Shown: positions 18,001 through 29,872 of the stretch, in pieces
Layout: every line of letters starts with the position of its first letter
How positions within the stretch are numbered: the stretch's first letter is position 1
Source: Bathymodiolus brooksi
Lineage: Eukaryota > Mollusca > Bivalvia > Mytilida > Modiolidae
Direction: 5' to 3'
Assembly: GCA_963680875.1 (NCBI GenBank)
Contig: OY804583.1
Span: 35,329,331 to 35,393,330, forward strand
Length of the DNA: 64,000 bases
Position numbers and translations under genes: made by a program
The notes under the pieces: model-generated
Database searches by the model: none
Seen by the model: the letters and a program-made list of their open reading frames with translations, nothing else
Told to the model about the DNA's origin: nothing

Positions 18001-21000
18001 TCTATACAAAACGAACATATACCTGTGTTCTCTATACATAACAGACATATACCAGTGTACTCTATTCATAACAGCCATATACCAGTGTACTCTATACATA
18101 ACACACATATACCAGTGTACTCTATACATAACAGACATATACCTGTGTACTCTATATACAAAACAGACATATACCAGTGTACCCTATACATAACAGACAT
18201 ATACCAGTGTACTCTATACATAACAGACATATACCTGTGTACTCTATACAAAACAGAAATATACCAGTGTACTCTATACATAACAGACATATACCTGTGT
18301 ACTCTATACATAGCTGACATATACCTGTGTACTCTATACATAACAGACATATATCAGTGTACTCTATGCATAACAGACATATACCAGTGTACTATATGCA
18401 TAACAAACATATACATGTGTACTCTATACATAACAGACATATACCTGTGTACTCTATACATAACAAACATATACCAGTGTACTCTATGCATAACAAACAT
18501 ATACCTGTGTACTCTATACATAACAGACATATACCTGTGTACTCTATACATAACAGACATATATCTGTGTACTCTATACAAAACAAACATATACCTGTGT
18601 ACTATATGCAAAACAGACATATACCAGTGTACTCTATACATAACAGACATATACCTGTGTACTCTATGTACAAAGCAGACATATACCAGTGTACTCTATA
18701 CATAACAGACATATACCAGTGTATTCTATGCATAACAGACATATACCAGAGTACTCTATACATAACAGACATACCTGTGTACTCTATGCATAACATACCT
18801 ATACCAGTGTACTCTATACATAACAGACATATACCAGTGTACTCTATACATAACACACATATACCAGTGTACTCTATACATAACATACATATACCTGTGT
18901 ACTCTATACAAAACGAACATATACCTGTGTACTTTATACATAATAGACATATACCAGTGTACTCTATGCATAGCACAAATATACGAGTGTACTCTATACA
19001 TAACAGACATATACCTGTGTACTCTATATACAAAACAGACATATACCTGTGTAATCTATACAAAACAGAAATATACCAGTGTAATCTATACATAACAGAC
19101 ATATACCTGTGTACTCTATACATAACAGACATTTACCTGTGTACTCTATGCATAACTGACATATACCTGTGTACTCTATGCATAACAGACATATACCTGT
19201 GTACTCTATACATAGCACACATATACCAGTGTACAATATACATAACAGATATATACCAGTGTACTCAAAACATAACAGACATATACCAGTGTACTCTATA
19301 CATAACAGACATATACCTGTGTACTCTATGAATAACTGACATATACCTGTGTACTCTATGCATAACAGACATATACCTGTGTACTCTATACATAGCAGAC
19401 ATATACCAGTGTACTATATACATAACAGACAGATACCAGTGTACTCAAAACATAACAGACATATACCAGTGTAATATATACATAACAGACATATGCCTGT
19501 GTACTCTATGCAAAACTGACATATACCTGTGTACTCTATGCATAACAGAGTTATACCTGTGTACTCTATACATAACAGACATATACAAGTGTACTCAAAA
19601 CAAAACAGACATATACCAGTGTACTCTATAAATAACAGACATATACCTGTGTACTCTGTGAATAACAGACATATACCTGTGTACTCTATGCATAACATAC
19701 ATATACATGTGTACTCTCTACATAGCACACATATACCTGTGTACTTTATATATAACACCCCTATACCTGTGTACTCTACATAACAGACATATACCTGTGT
19801 ACTCTATACATAACAGACATATACCTGTGTACTCTATACATAACAGACATATACAAGTGTACTATATTCATAACAGACATATACCAGTGTACTATATACA
19901 TAACAGACATATACTAGTGTACTCTATACATAACACACATATACTTTTGCTCTCTATACATAACAGACATATACATGTGTACTCTATACATAACAGGCAT
20001 ATACCTGTGTACTCTATACATAACAGACCTATACCTGTGTACTCTATACATAACAGACATATACAAGTGGACTATATTCATAACAGACATATACCAGTGT
20101 ACTATATACATAACAGACATATACCAGTGTACTCTATACATAACACACATATACCAGTGTACTCTATGCATAACAGACATATACCTGTGTACTCTATACA
20201 TAACAGACATATACCTGTGTACTCTATATACAAAACAGACATATACCAGTGTACTATATACATAACAGACATATACCTGTGTACTCTATGCATAACACAC
20301 ATATACATGTGTACTCTATTCATAACAGACATATACCTGTGTACTATATGCATAACAGACATATACCAGTGTACTATATACATAACAGACATATACCAGT
20401 GTACTCTATACAAAACACACATATACCTGTGTACTCTATACATAACAGACATATACCTGTGTACTCTATACATAACAGACATATACCAGTGTACTATATG
20501 CATAACAGACATATACCAGTGTACTCTATACATAACAGACATATACCAGTGTCATCTATACAAAACGAACATATACCTGTGTTCTCTATACATAACAGAC
20601 ATATACCAGTGTACTCTATTCATAACAGCCATATACCAGTGTACTCTATACATAACACACATATACCAGTGTACTCTATACATAACAGACATATACCTGT
20701 GTACTCTATATACAAAACAGACATATACCAGTGTACTCTATTCATAACAGACATATACCAGTGTACTCTATACATAACAGACATATACCTGTGTAATCTA
20801 TACAAAACAGAAATATACCAGTGTAATCTATACATAACAGACATATACCTGTGTAATCTATACAAAACAGACATATACCAGTGTACTCTATTCATAACAG
20901 ACATATACCAGTGTACTCTATACATAACAGACATATACCTGTGTAATCTATACAAAACAGAAATATACCAGTGTAATCTATACATAACAGACATATACCA

Positions 21001-24000
21001 GTGTACTCTATACATAACAGACATTTACCTGTGTACTCTATGCATAACTGACATATACCTATGTACTCTATGCATAACAGACATATACCTGTGTACTCTA
21101 TACATAGCACACATATACCAGTGTACTATATACATAACAGACATATGCCAGTGTACTCAAAACATAACAGACATATACCAGTGTACTCTATACATAACAG
21201 ACATATACCTGTGTACTCTATGAATAACTGACATATACCTGTGTACTCTATGCATAACAGACATATACCTGTGTACTCTATACATAACACACATATACCA
21301 GTGTACTATATACATAACAGACATATACCTGTGTACTCTATGCAAAACAGACATATACCAGTGTACTCTATACATAACAGACATATACCAGTATACTCTA
21401 TACATAACAGACATATACCAGTGTATTCTATTCATAACAGACATATACCAGAGTACTCTATACATAACAGACATACCTGTGTACTCTATGCATAACATAC
21501 CTATACCAGTGTACTCTATACATAACAGACATATACCAGTGTACTCTATACATAACACACATATACCAGTGTACTCTATACATAACATACATATACCTGT
21601 GTACTCTATACAAAACGAACATATACCTGTGTACTTTATACATAATAGACATATACCAGTGTACTCTATGCATAGCACAAATATACGAGTGTACTCTATA
21701 CATAACAGACATATACCTGTGTACTCTATATACAAAACAGACATATACCAGTGTACTCTATACATAACAGACATATACCAGTGTACTCTATACATAACAG
21801 ACATATACCTGTGTACTCTATAAAAAACAGAAATATACCAGTGTACTCTATACATAACAGACATATACCTGTGTACTCTATACATAGCTGACATATACCT
21901 GTGTACTCTATACATAACAGACATATATCAGTGTACTCTATGCATAACAGACATATATCAGTGTACTATATGCATAACAAACATATGCATGTGTACTCTA
22001 TACATAACAGACATATACCTGTGTACTCTATACATAACAAACATATACCAGTGTACTCTATGCATAACAAACATATACCTGTGTACTCTATACATAGCAC
22101 ACATATACCAGTGTACAATATACATAACAGATATATACCAGTGTACTCAAAACATAACAGACATATACCAGTGTACTCTATACATAACAGACATATACCT
22201 GTGTACTCTATGAATAACTGACATATACCTGTGTACTCTATGCATAACAGACATATACCTGTGTACTCTATACATAGCAGACATATACCAGTGTAATATA
22301 TACATAACAGACAGATACCAGTGTACTCAAAACATAACAGACATATACCAGTGTAATCTATACATAACAGACATATGCCTGTGTACTCTATGCATAACAG
22401 AGTTATACCTGTGTACTCTATACATAACAGACATATACAAGTGTACTCAAAACAAAACAGACATATACCAGTGTACTCTATAAATAACAGACATATACCT
22501 GTGTACTCTGTGAATAACAGACATATGCCTGTGTACTCTATGCATAAAATACATATACATGTGTACTCTCTACATAGCACACATATACCTGTGTACTTTA
22601 TATATAACACCCCTATACCTGTGTACTCTACATAACAGACATATACCTGTGTACTCTATACATAACAGACATATACCTGTGTACTCTATACATAACAGAC
22701 ATATACCTGTGTACTCTATACATAACAGACATATACAAGTGTACTATATTCATAACAGACATATACCAGTGTACTATATACATAACAGACATATACCAGT
22801 GTACTCTATACATAACACACATATACTTTTGCTCTCTATACATAACAGACATATACATGTGTACTCTATACATAACAGGCATATACCTGTGTACTCTATA
22901 CATAACAGACCTATACCTGTGTACTCTATACATAACAGACATATACAAGTGTACTATATTCATAACAGACATATACCAGTGTACTATATACATAACAGAC
23001 ATATACCAGTGTACTCTATACATAACACACATATACCAGTGTACTCTATACATAACAGACATATACCTGTGTACTCTATACATAACAGACATATACCTGT
23101 GTACTCTATATACAAAACAGACATATACCAGTGTACTATATACATAACAGACATATACCTGTGTACTCTATGCATAACACACATATACATGTGTACGCTA
23201 TTCATAACAGACATATACCTGTGTACTATATGCATAACAGACATATACCAATGTACTATATACATAACAGACATATACCAGTGTACTCTATACAAAACAC
23301 ACATATACCAGTGTACTCTATACATAACAGACATATACCTGTGTACTCTATACATAACAGACATATACCAGTGTACTATATGCATAACAGACATATACCA
23401 GTGTACTCTATACATAACAGACATATACCAGTGTCCTCTATACAAAACGAACATATACCTGTGTTCTCTATACATAACAGACATATACCAGTGTACTCTA
23501 TTCATAACAGCCATATACCAGTGTACTCTATACATAACACACATATACCAGTGTACTCTATACATAACAGACATATACCTGTGTACTATATATACAAAAC
23601 AGACATATACCAGTGTACTCTATTCATAACAGACATATACCAGTGTACTCTATACATAACAGACATATACCTGTGTAATCTATACAAAACAGAAATATAC
23701 CAATGTAATCTATACATAACAGACATATACCTGTGTAATCTATACATAACAGACATATACCAGTGTACTATATGCATAACAGACATATACCAGTGTACTC
23801 TATACATAACAGACATATACCAGTGTCCTCTATACAAAACGAACATATACCTGTGTTCTCTATACATAACAGACATATACCAGTGTACTCTATTCATAAC
23901 AGCCATATACCAGTGTACTCTATACATAACACACATATACCAGTGTACTCTATACATAACAGACATATACCTGTGTACTATATATACAAAACAGACATAT

Positions 24001-25080
24001 ACCAGTGTACTCTATTCATAACAGACATATACCAGTGTACTCTATACATAACAGACATATACCTGTGTAATCTATACAAAACAGAAATATACCAATGTAA
24101 TCTATACATAACAGACATATACCTGTGTAATCTATACAAAACAGAAATATACCAGTGTACTCTATTCATAACAGACATATACCAGTGTACTCTATACATA
24201 ACAGACATATACCTGTGTAATCTATACAAAACAGAAATATACCAGTGTAATCTATACATAACAGACATATACCAGTGTACTCTATACATAACAGACATTT
24301 ACCTGTGTACTCTATGCATAACTGACATATACCTGTGTACTCTATACATAGCACACATATACCAGTGTACTATATACATAACAGACATATGCCAGTGTAC
24401 TCAAAACATAACAGACATATACCAGTGTACTCTATACATAACAGACATATACCTGTGTACTCTATGCATAACAGACATATACCTGTGTACTCTATACATA
24501 ACACACATATACCAGTGTACTATATACATAACAGACATATACCTGTGTACTCTATGCAAAACAGACATATACCAGTGTACTCTATACATAACAGACATAT
24601 ACCAGTATACTCTATACATAACAGACATATACCAGTGTATTCTATGCATAACAGACATATACCAGAGTACTCTATACATAACAGACATACCTGTGTACTC
24701 TATGCATAACATACCTATACCAGTGTACTCTATACATAATAGACATATACCAGTGTACTCTATACATAACACACATATACCAGTGTACTCTATACATAAC
24801 ATACATATACCTGTGTACTCTATGCAAAACGAACATATACCTGTGTACTTTATTCATAACAGACATATACCAGTGTACTCTATGCATAACAGACATATAC
24901 CTGTGTACTATATTCATAACAGACATATACATGTGTACTCTATACATAGCAGACATATACCTGTGTACTCTATACAAAAAAGAACATATACCTGTGTACT
25001 CTATACATAACACACATATATCTGTGTACTCTTTACATAACACACATATACCTGTCTACTCAGTACATAAGATACACATA
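1..25080. repeat. 30-bp satellite array with higher-order repeats
   Basis: About 835 tandem copies of a 30-bp unit that begins ACAGACATAT and ends TCTATACATA, with a variable middle (ACCAGTGTAC or ACCTGTGTAC). The array is already running at base 1, so its true length is unknown. Variants at a few fixed positions (ACACAC, ACAAAC or ACGAAC for ACAGAC; TATGCATA for TATACATA; TACTATAT for TACTCTAT) recur in the same order, which defines higher-order repeats. One marker unit containing ACAGAGTTAT starts at 451, 1893, 3091, 4319, 7349, 10081, 12665, 15639, 19545 and 22397. Some units are 32 bp (TATATACAAAACAG) or 28 bp (TACTCTACATAACAG). GC is about 33 percent. Function is unknown; a pericentromeric, heterochromatic or subtelomeric satellite is possible. 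The open frames inside it are a by-product of the unit length. Confidence 0.97.
435..689. repeat. Signature block of the satellite higher-order repeat
   Basis: This 255-bp stretch carries the most distinctive run of variant 30-mers, including ACAGAGTTAT, a CAAAACAAAACAG unit, TCTGTGAATA, and a 28-bp unit near 680. The same stretch reappears at 1877, 3075, 4303, 7333, 10065, 15623 and 19529 with an identical conceptual translation. Slightly altered copies lie near 12649 and 22375. Neighbouring units differ much more from each other than the block differs between copies. That is the hallmark of higher-order repeats homogenised by unequal exchange or gene conversion. Confidence 0.9.
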
Positions 25081-25085
25081 CCAAA
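24960..25085. repeat. Degenerate right edge of the satellite
   Basis: The last four or so units carry clustered changes (AAAGAACATATACC, TCTTTACATA, ACCTGTCTACTCAGTACATA, AGATACACATACC) before similarity stops. Diverged edge units are expected where exchange with the array interior fails, so this looks like a real array boundary rather than an assembly break. Confidence 0.8.
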
Positions 25086-25205
25086 AGAAAATGAACCAAA
25101 GGACAAACAATGAATTCCGAAACGGTACACAAAAAAAGTAAAGCACGGGTAAAACGAACCTCACTAGAACCGGGGTTATGTTTGGTGCTCCGGAAGGGTA
25201 TGCAT
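25083..25205 (+). repeat. Fragment of dispersed repeat B
   Basis: The segment contains AAAGGACAAACAA, a degenerate CTCACTAGAACCGGGG and GTGCTCCGGAAGGGTA. These appear in the same order in the fuller copies at 50946 and 62283. It abuts the end of the satellite array. Confidence 0.6.
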
Positions 25206-25258
25206 ATGATTTTTATAAATTTATACATACAAAGAGAACAAAGAATTATCTTTTCAAT

Positions 25259-25388
25259 CACTTGGCATCTGTTGTCCGTCTCTTTGTCATGATCATCCTA
25301 GAAAACCTAATCTAGAGTGTCATGGAAGTTGTCGTTTGTAATCATCTGTCGTCCATCTCTTTGTCATGATCAACCTAGACAACATAAT
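25259..25388. repeat. 77-bp tandem repeat, left part
   Basis: One partial and one nearly full unit of the 77-bp repeat that continues at 26814. The unit starts AGAGTGTCATGGAAGTTGTC and ends CTAGACAACCTAATCT. The second unit stops at AACATAAT, exactly where the reverse transcriptase element begins. Confidence 0.85.
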
Positions 25389-26813
25389 AAGGGTAATAAC
25401 AAAATTACCGAACTCCGAACAATATTACAAAGGGAAAGTCAAAACTCATAATTATATAAACAGACAAAATCAGTCAACAACCGGAAAACTGTGAAAACCG
25501 TAATGACCCTGAAATGGTACAGGCATTTCTAAAGAAATGGTGGGTTGAATCAGATTTTAAAGCGCCAAACCTCCCGATCTCTTTACGGTTCAAAGGTTCC
25601 GGCTGTCACTATAACAGTATTTAAATACAGGAACAAAATAGGTAAACTAGTTGTCAAAGCAGTACCATATTCGGCGATGTAAATGTCAAAAATATTTTTA
25701 CGTCACACATTGATAAAAAAATATCCTTGACATTTTTCTTGACTTCTTTATCTTTATACATTTTCACTATTTGAAAATGCATCGCTTATAATCGTTTCTG
25801 CAGAGACGGAATATATTTCGACAAGATCTTGGTATCGGAATATAACTTTTTAAGAGATCGAATAAGGCGAATCTTTTTATAGCCCTGGTCTAGTAGCCTG
25901 TTTCTCAGATGAAGATGACGTTTCAGGAAATCAGAATAATTGCTACTGGCTCTTGCATAGCGAATCAATTGCGAGATGTAAACACCATATGCAGGGGAAG
26001 CTGGTATATTGCTGCACATGTTTGAAAAATTTATGATTTTAAAATTGAAGTCGTCCCGTTTATCATAAATTTTAGTACTGAGTAGACCACTGTCGTCAAA
26101 TTCGAAGTATAAGTCCAAAAAAGATGCGGACGAAGCTGTATCTGTGGTCTCTTTAACTTCCAGCTCTGGAGGATATATCAATGGAAGAAATTCTGCAAAT
26201 CTAGAATTATTGATAGATAAAACGTCATCAATATACCTGTATGTGAAATTAAAGGCTCTAGCCTCATGAATCTTCTTATCTTTTACAAGCTTTTGAAGAA
26301 ACTCCGACTCATATGAGTATAAAAATAAATCGGCTAGAAGAGGGGCACAATTCGTACCCATTGGTATGCCGACGACCTGCTGAACAAGTGTCCCTCCAAA
26401 GGAGACAAATATGTTATCGATGAGGAACTCCAGCATACTGATCACTTGTTCCTCGGAGTAGCATGTTTTACCTTTTGAATTTTGTTTGAAAAATATGTGG
26501 AATTGTAGCCTAACACAGCAAATGTTGAGCCAAAGTTTCTATGACTAAAAGCTTTATGAATTGTTTCTTTTAAGCGGGTTTTTAATTTGTCATGCGGTAG
26601 GGTGGTAAATAGAGTTGAAAAATCAAAGGTTTTGATGGAGGATACCTGAGAGAAAGATCTTGATTTCAGGTTTTCCAAAAGATCTTTAGAGTTTTACTTT
26701 TAAGTAATTTTTTCCTTTTGTAAATACTTCACCTCCTGTAATTCTGCCGTATACACTAAACTGTTTTTCTAAATCTTGTTCGTTTATGTTTGGCGTCAGT
26801 CCTCCAACAAAGA
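25389..26813 (-). mobile_element. Reverse transcriptase retroelement (copy 1), inserted in 77-bp array
   Basis: A 1425-bp insertion splits the 77-bp tandem array. Sense is minus, so the 3' end is at the left, starting AAGGGTAATAAC on the plus strand. About 400 bp of non-coding 3' tail is followed by a reverse transcriptase reading frame broken by a frameshift. The same 3' end recurs at 28800, 28389 (opposite strand) and 51693 (opposite strand). Removing the insertion rejoins a 77-bp unit cleanly and no target duplication is visible. The RT style (GIPMGTNCAPLLADLF and YIDD) resembles Penelope-like or related elements of marine invertebrates. That class call is from memory and uncertain. Confidence 0.75.
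25786..26678 (-). pseudogene. Reverse transcriptase fragment, frameshifted
   Basis: Two minus-strand frames join into one RT domain. The upstream frame (26678 down to about 26480) contains FDFSTLFTTLPHDKL and LGYNSTYF. The downstream frame (26445 to 25786) contains MLEFLIDNIF, GIPMGTNCAPLLADLFLY, the catalytic TYRYIDDVLS with its two aspartates, FLDLYFEF, and SNIPASPAYGVYISQLIRYA. The frames connect through a one-base shift in the T-run near 26485; reading on in the second frame gives NSKGKTCYSEEQVISML, which bridges them. The catalytic core is intact but the frame is broken and the N-terminal part is missing, so the copy is dead. No endonuclease domain is visible. Confidence 0.8.
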
Positions 26814-27241
26814 CTAGAGTGTCGTGGAAGTTGTCGTTTGTAATCATCTGTTGTCCGTCTCTTTGTCATGATCATCCCAGACAACCTAATCTAGAGTGTC
26901 ATGGAAGTTGTCATGTGTAGTCTTCTGTCATTCGTCTCTTTGTCATGATCATCCTAGACAACCTAATCTAGAGTGTCATGGAAGTTGTCGTTTGTAGTCA
27001 TCTGTCATCCGTCTCTTTGTCATGATCATCCTAGACAACCTAATTTAGAGTGTCATGGAAGTTGTCGTTTGTAATCATCTGTCATCCGTCTCTTTGCCAT
27101 GATCATCCTAGACAACGTAATCTAGAGTGTCATTGAAGTTGTCGTTTGTAATCATCTGTCGTTCGTCTCTTTGTCATGGTCATCCTAGACAACATAATCT
27201 AGAGTGTCATGGAAGTTATCGCTTGTAATCATCTGTCGTTG
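26814..27241. repeat. 77-bp tandem repeat, right part
   Basis: About 5.5 units, each 77 bp, with unit starts at 26816, 26893, 26970, 27047, 27124 and 27201. Units differ by a few substitutions. The array continues the units at 25259-25388 across the retroelement insertion. Confidence 0.92.
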
Positions 27242-27720
27242 TCTTATATAACCATTCCATATTTAATATTATAATCTGAATCGTTGACACAGATTGAATC
27301 AAACTTGGCAGGAATGATTTGCAAATGTCTGGTTTGATGTGAATCTAAACTCAAATATGATTCTGAATGGCTGACATGTGAAAACAAACTTCGAAATAAC
27401 ACCGCATAAAATTGGTAATTGTAGGAATGTTTCTTTCCATCAAGTTTGATGAGCCCGCAATATGTGGTCGTATTATTGTTGGGTTTGTTGTTGTTGCTGT
27501 CCGTCAGTAAACATATTTGTTTTTGTGAGATAACTTTTGTTTTAGCTGACGGACTTTCATGACAATTGAACATACGGCCACGTGGCTGGCATTAGATACG
27601 AGTTGGAAATTGATTGAAACTCCACCAGAAATATATAGGACCTATTGCCAACCATTTGCGTTGATAGTCGTGTGTTACCACATTTTTTCATATTTCAATC
27701 TCCTACAAAACCATTTGAAC
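27242..27720. other. Unassigned sequence with a 109-codon minus-strand frame
   Basis: No repeat family was recognised here. A minus-strand frame at 27573-27244 encodes 109 residues, including an asparagine-rich stretch (SNNNKPNNNTTTYCGL) and no motif I know. No neighbouring exon, polyadenylation signal or repeat homology supports it. It may be a chance frame or a relic of an element. Confidence 0.25.
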
Positions 27721-27721
27721 C

Positions 27722-27982
27722 GTCGTGGTGGTGATCGTATAGAAGTTAGATTTACAACTACATATGCAATCAGTGCCTAACACCACAAACATGAGTTGGA
27801 ATCATGATCATAGTCATGGCGAGAAGTACTCGATACAACATTATGAGATCAAATGTGAACGTGACTTGCTGCAGGTTGGTGGTTTTCCCCGGGTACTCAA
27901 GTTTTCTCCACAAATAAAACTGACCGCACCGCTATAACTAAAATATTGTTGAAAGTGGCGTTAAACACCGTAACCACAAATC
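27722..27982 (+). mobile_element. SINE, head type 1
   Basis: A full-length but diverged copy. It has a tRNA-like head (GTGGTGGTGATCGTATAGAAG, then the region around ATGAGTTGGAATCATGATCA in place of a B box). The middle is ACTCGATACAACATTATG, and the conserved tail runs from AAAACTGACCGC to ATATTGTTGAAAGTGGCG and TTAAACACC. Other copies lie at 35698, 37549 and 46878. Confidence 0.75.
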
Positions 27983-27989
27983 CACTTGG

Positions 27990-28388
27990 CCCAGATGATT
28001 CTTTACAAAGTTGTAATTGTTGTAGTCTGGTACTCGTGATCCCTCGGATGGTGTTAAAGTTGTGAGTATATTAATAAAAAAAGTTATCTTATTATCATCA
28101 CTGATAGAGTTTATAGGGCAAATCAAGGGAGCATGTTTATATTTAACTTCACTAAAGAGTACATTCTCTTGTTTCATTTGGAATTAGACATACCTATTAA
28201 ACACAGATTGAGTTTGGTACAGGGTCTAAGTGGTCAAGCCCCTAGGATCCAAAGATTGACATACACTACAATGCAAAAATGCCTAAAATGACAACAAACA
28301 TTATTAATATGTAGATTCAATTCTACACAAAATCAAATTAAGGACACACAGTTTATGATTTTTGAATTCTTGTGATCTAACGTTTTAC
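27990..28388. other. Unassigned AT-rich sequence
   Basis: I see no exon, tandem repeat or recognised element between the SINE and the inverted retroelement tail. The short minus-strand frame here is mostly SINE antisense. Confidence 0.4.
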
Positions 28389-28678
28389 GTCACCGAATAT
28401 GGTACTGCTTTGACAACTATTTTACCTATTTTGTTCCTGTATTTAAATACTGTTACAGTGACAGCCGGAACCTTTGAACCGTAATGAGAGCGGGAGGTTT
28501 GGCGCCTTAAAATCTGATTCAACCCACCATTTCTTTAGAAATGCCTGTACCAAGTCAGGGTCATTACGGTTTTCACAGTTTTCCGGTTGTTGACTGATTT
28601 TGTCTGTTTATATAATTATGAGTTTTGACTTTCCCTTTATAAGATTGTTCGGAGTTCGGTAATTTTGTTATTACCTTT
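28389..28678 (+). mobile_element. 5'-truncated retroelement tail (copy 3)
   Basis: About 290 bp match the 3' non-coding tail of the reverse transcriptase element, in plus orientation, from CACCGAATATGGTACTGC to GTTATTACCTTT. It contains no coding sequence. With copy 2 it forms a tail-to-tail inverted pair separated by about 120 bp. Confidence 0.85.
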
Positions 28679-28799
28679 ATTTAATATGGGCTGCATACAA
28701 TCAACAAAATATATATACTGAAGAACCAGGCATATAAATTACATTGTATACATTACACAATTTGTAATGGGTTCATGGCCTTGGAGATCAACATTAAAT

Positions 28800-29752
28800 A
28801 AGGATAATAACAAAATTACCGAACTCCGAGCAATCTTACAAAGGGAAAGTCAAAACTCATTATTATATAAACAGACAAAATCAGTCAATAACCGGAAAAC
28901 TGTGAAAACCGTAATGACCCTGACTTGGTACAGGCATTTCTAAAGAAATGGTGGGTTGAATCAGATTTTAAAGCGCGAAACCTCCCGCTCTCATTACGGT
29001 TCAAAGGTTCCGGCTGTCACTATAACAGTATTTAAATACAGGAACAAAATAGGTAAAATAGTTGTCAAAGCAGTACCATATTCGGTGATGTAAATGTCAA
29101 AAATAGTTTTACGTCACACATTGATAAAAAAAATATCCTTGACATTTTTCTTGACTTCTTTATCTTTATACATGTTCACTATATGAAAATCCATCGCTTA
29201 TAATCGTTTCTGCAGAGACGGAATATATTTCGACAAGATCTTGGTATCGGAATATAAACTTTTTAAGAGATCGAATCTTTTTATAGCCCTGGTCCAGTAG
29301 CCTGTTTCTCAGATGAAGATGACGTTTCAGAAAATCAGAATAATTGCTACTGGCCCTTGCATAGCGAATCAATTGCGAGATGTAAACACCATATGCAGGA
29401 GAAGCTGGTATATTGCTGCACACATTTGAAAAATTTATGATTTTAAAATTGAAGTCGTCCCGTTTATCATAAATTTTAGTACTGATTTGACCACTGTCGT
29501 CAAATTCGAAGTATAAGTCCAAAAATGATGCGGACGAAGCTGTATCTGTGGTCTCTTTAACTTCCAGCTCTGGAGGTATCAATGGAAGAAATTCTGCAAA
29601 TCTAGAATTATTGATAGATAAAACGTCATCAATATACCTGTATGTGAAATTAAAGGCTCTAGCCTCATGAATCTTCTTATCTTTTACAAGCTTTTGAAGA
29701 AACTCCGACTCGTATGGGTATAAAAATAAATCGGCTAGAAGAGGGCCACAAG
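28800..29752 (-). mobile_element. 5'-truncated retroelement (copy 2)
   Basis: This copy shares its left (3') end, AAGGATAATAAC, and its tail with copy 1. Similarity to copy 1 stops abruptly at about 29752, inside the RT domain just before the GIPMG motif. Loss of the 5' part with an intact 3' end is what target-primed reverse transcription produces. Confidence 0.85.
29166..29752 (-). pseudogene. Reverse transcriptase C-terminal fragment
   Basis: The fragment starts at GPLLADLFLYPYES and keeps TYRYIDDVLS, FLDLYFEF and SNIPASPAYGVYIS, but the GIPMG palm motif is gone. Compared with copy 1 it lacks about 9 bp near the end (IRSLKK instead of IRLIRSLKK). It also reads through to a longer C-terminus (VSAETIISDGFS), which copy 1 has lost by frameshift. 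The first ten residues of the open frame are flanking DNA. Confidence 0.8.
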
Positions 29753-29872
29753 ATGCCAATGATAAGCAATAATTCAATTAATCTTCTTTACCCGATGACC
29801 GATTTAGCTCATGTGGACCTCATGTTTCATTACGTTCTTGGTATCTTCTACCTTTTTCTTCTTGGGCTAGCA

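Noticed and set aside
15..25010. Dozens of open frames of 60-415 codons made of ten-residue repeats
   Set aside because: The unit is 30 bp and only one frame per strand contains a stop, so overlapping frames on both strands stay open by arithmetic. Phase-shift units break every frame, and no splice or promoter context supports translation.
1..25080. CRISPR array
   Set aside because: The repeats are contiguous with no unique spacers, vary at internal positions, and lie in a eukaryotic genome without cas genes.
25110..25292. 60-codon plus-strand frame after the satellite
   Set aside because: It runs through a repeat B fragment and has no domain, splice or promoter support.
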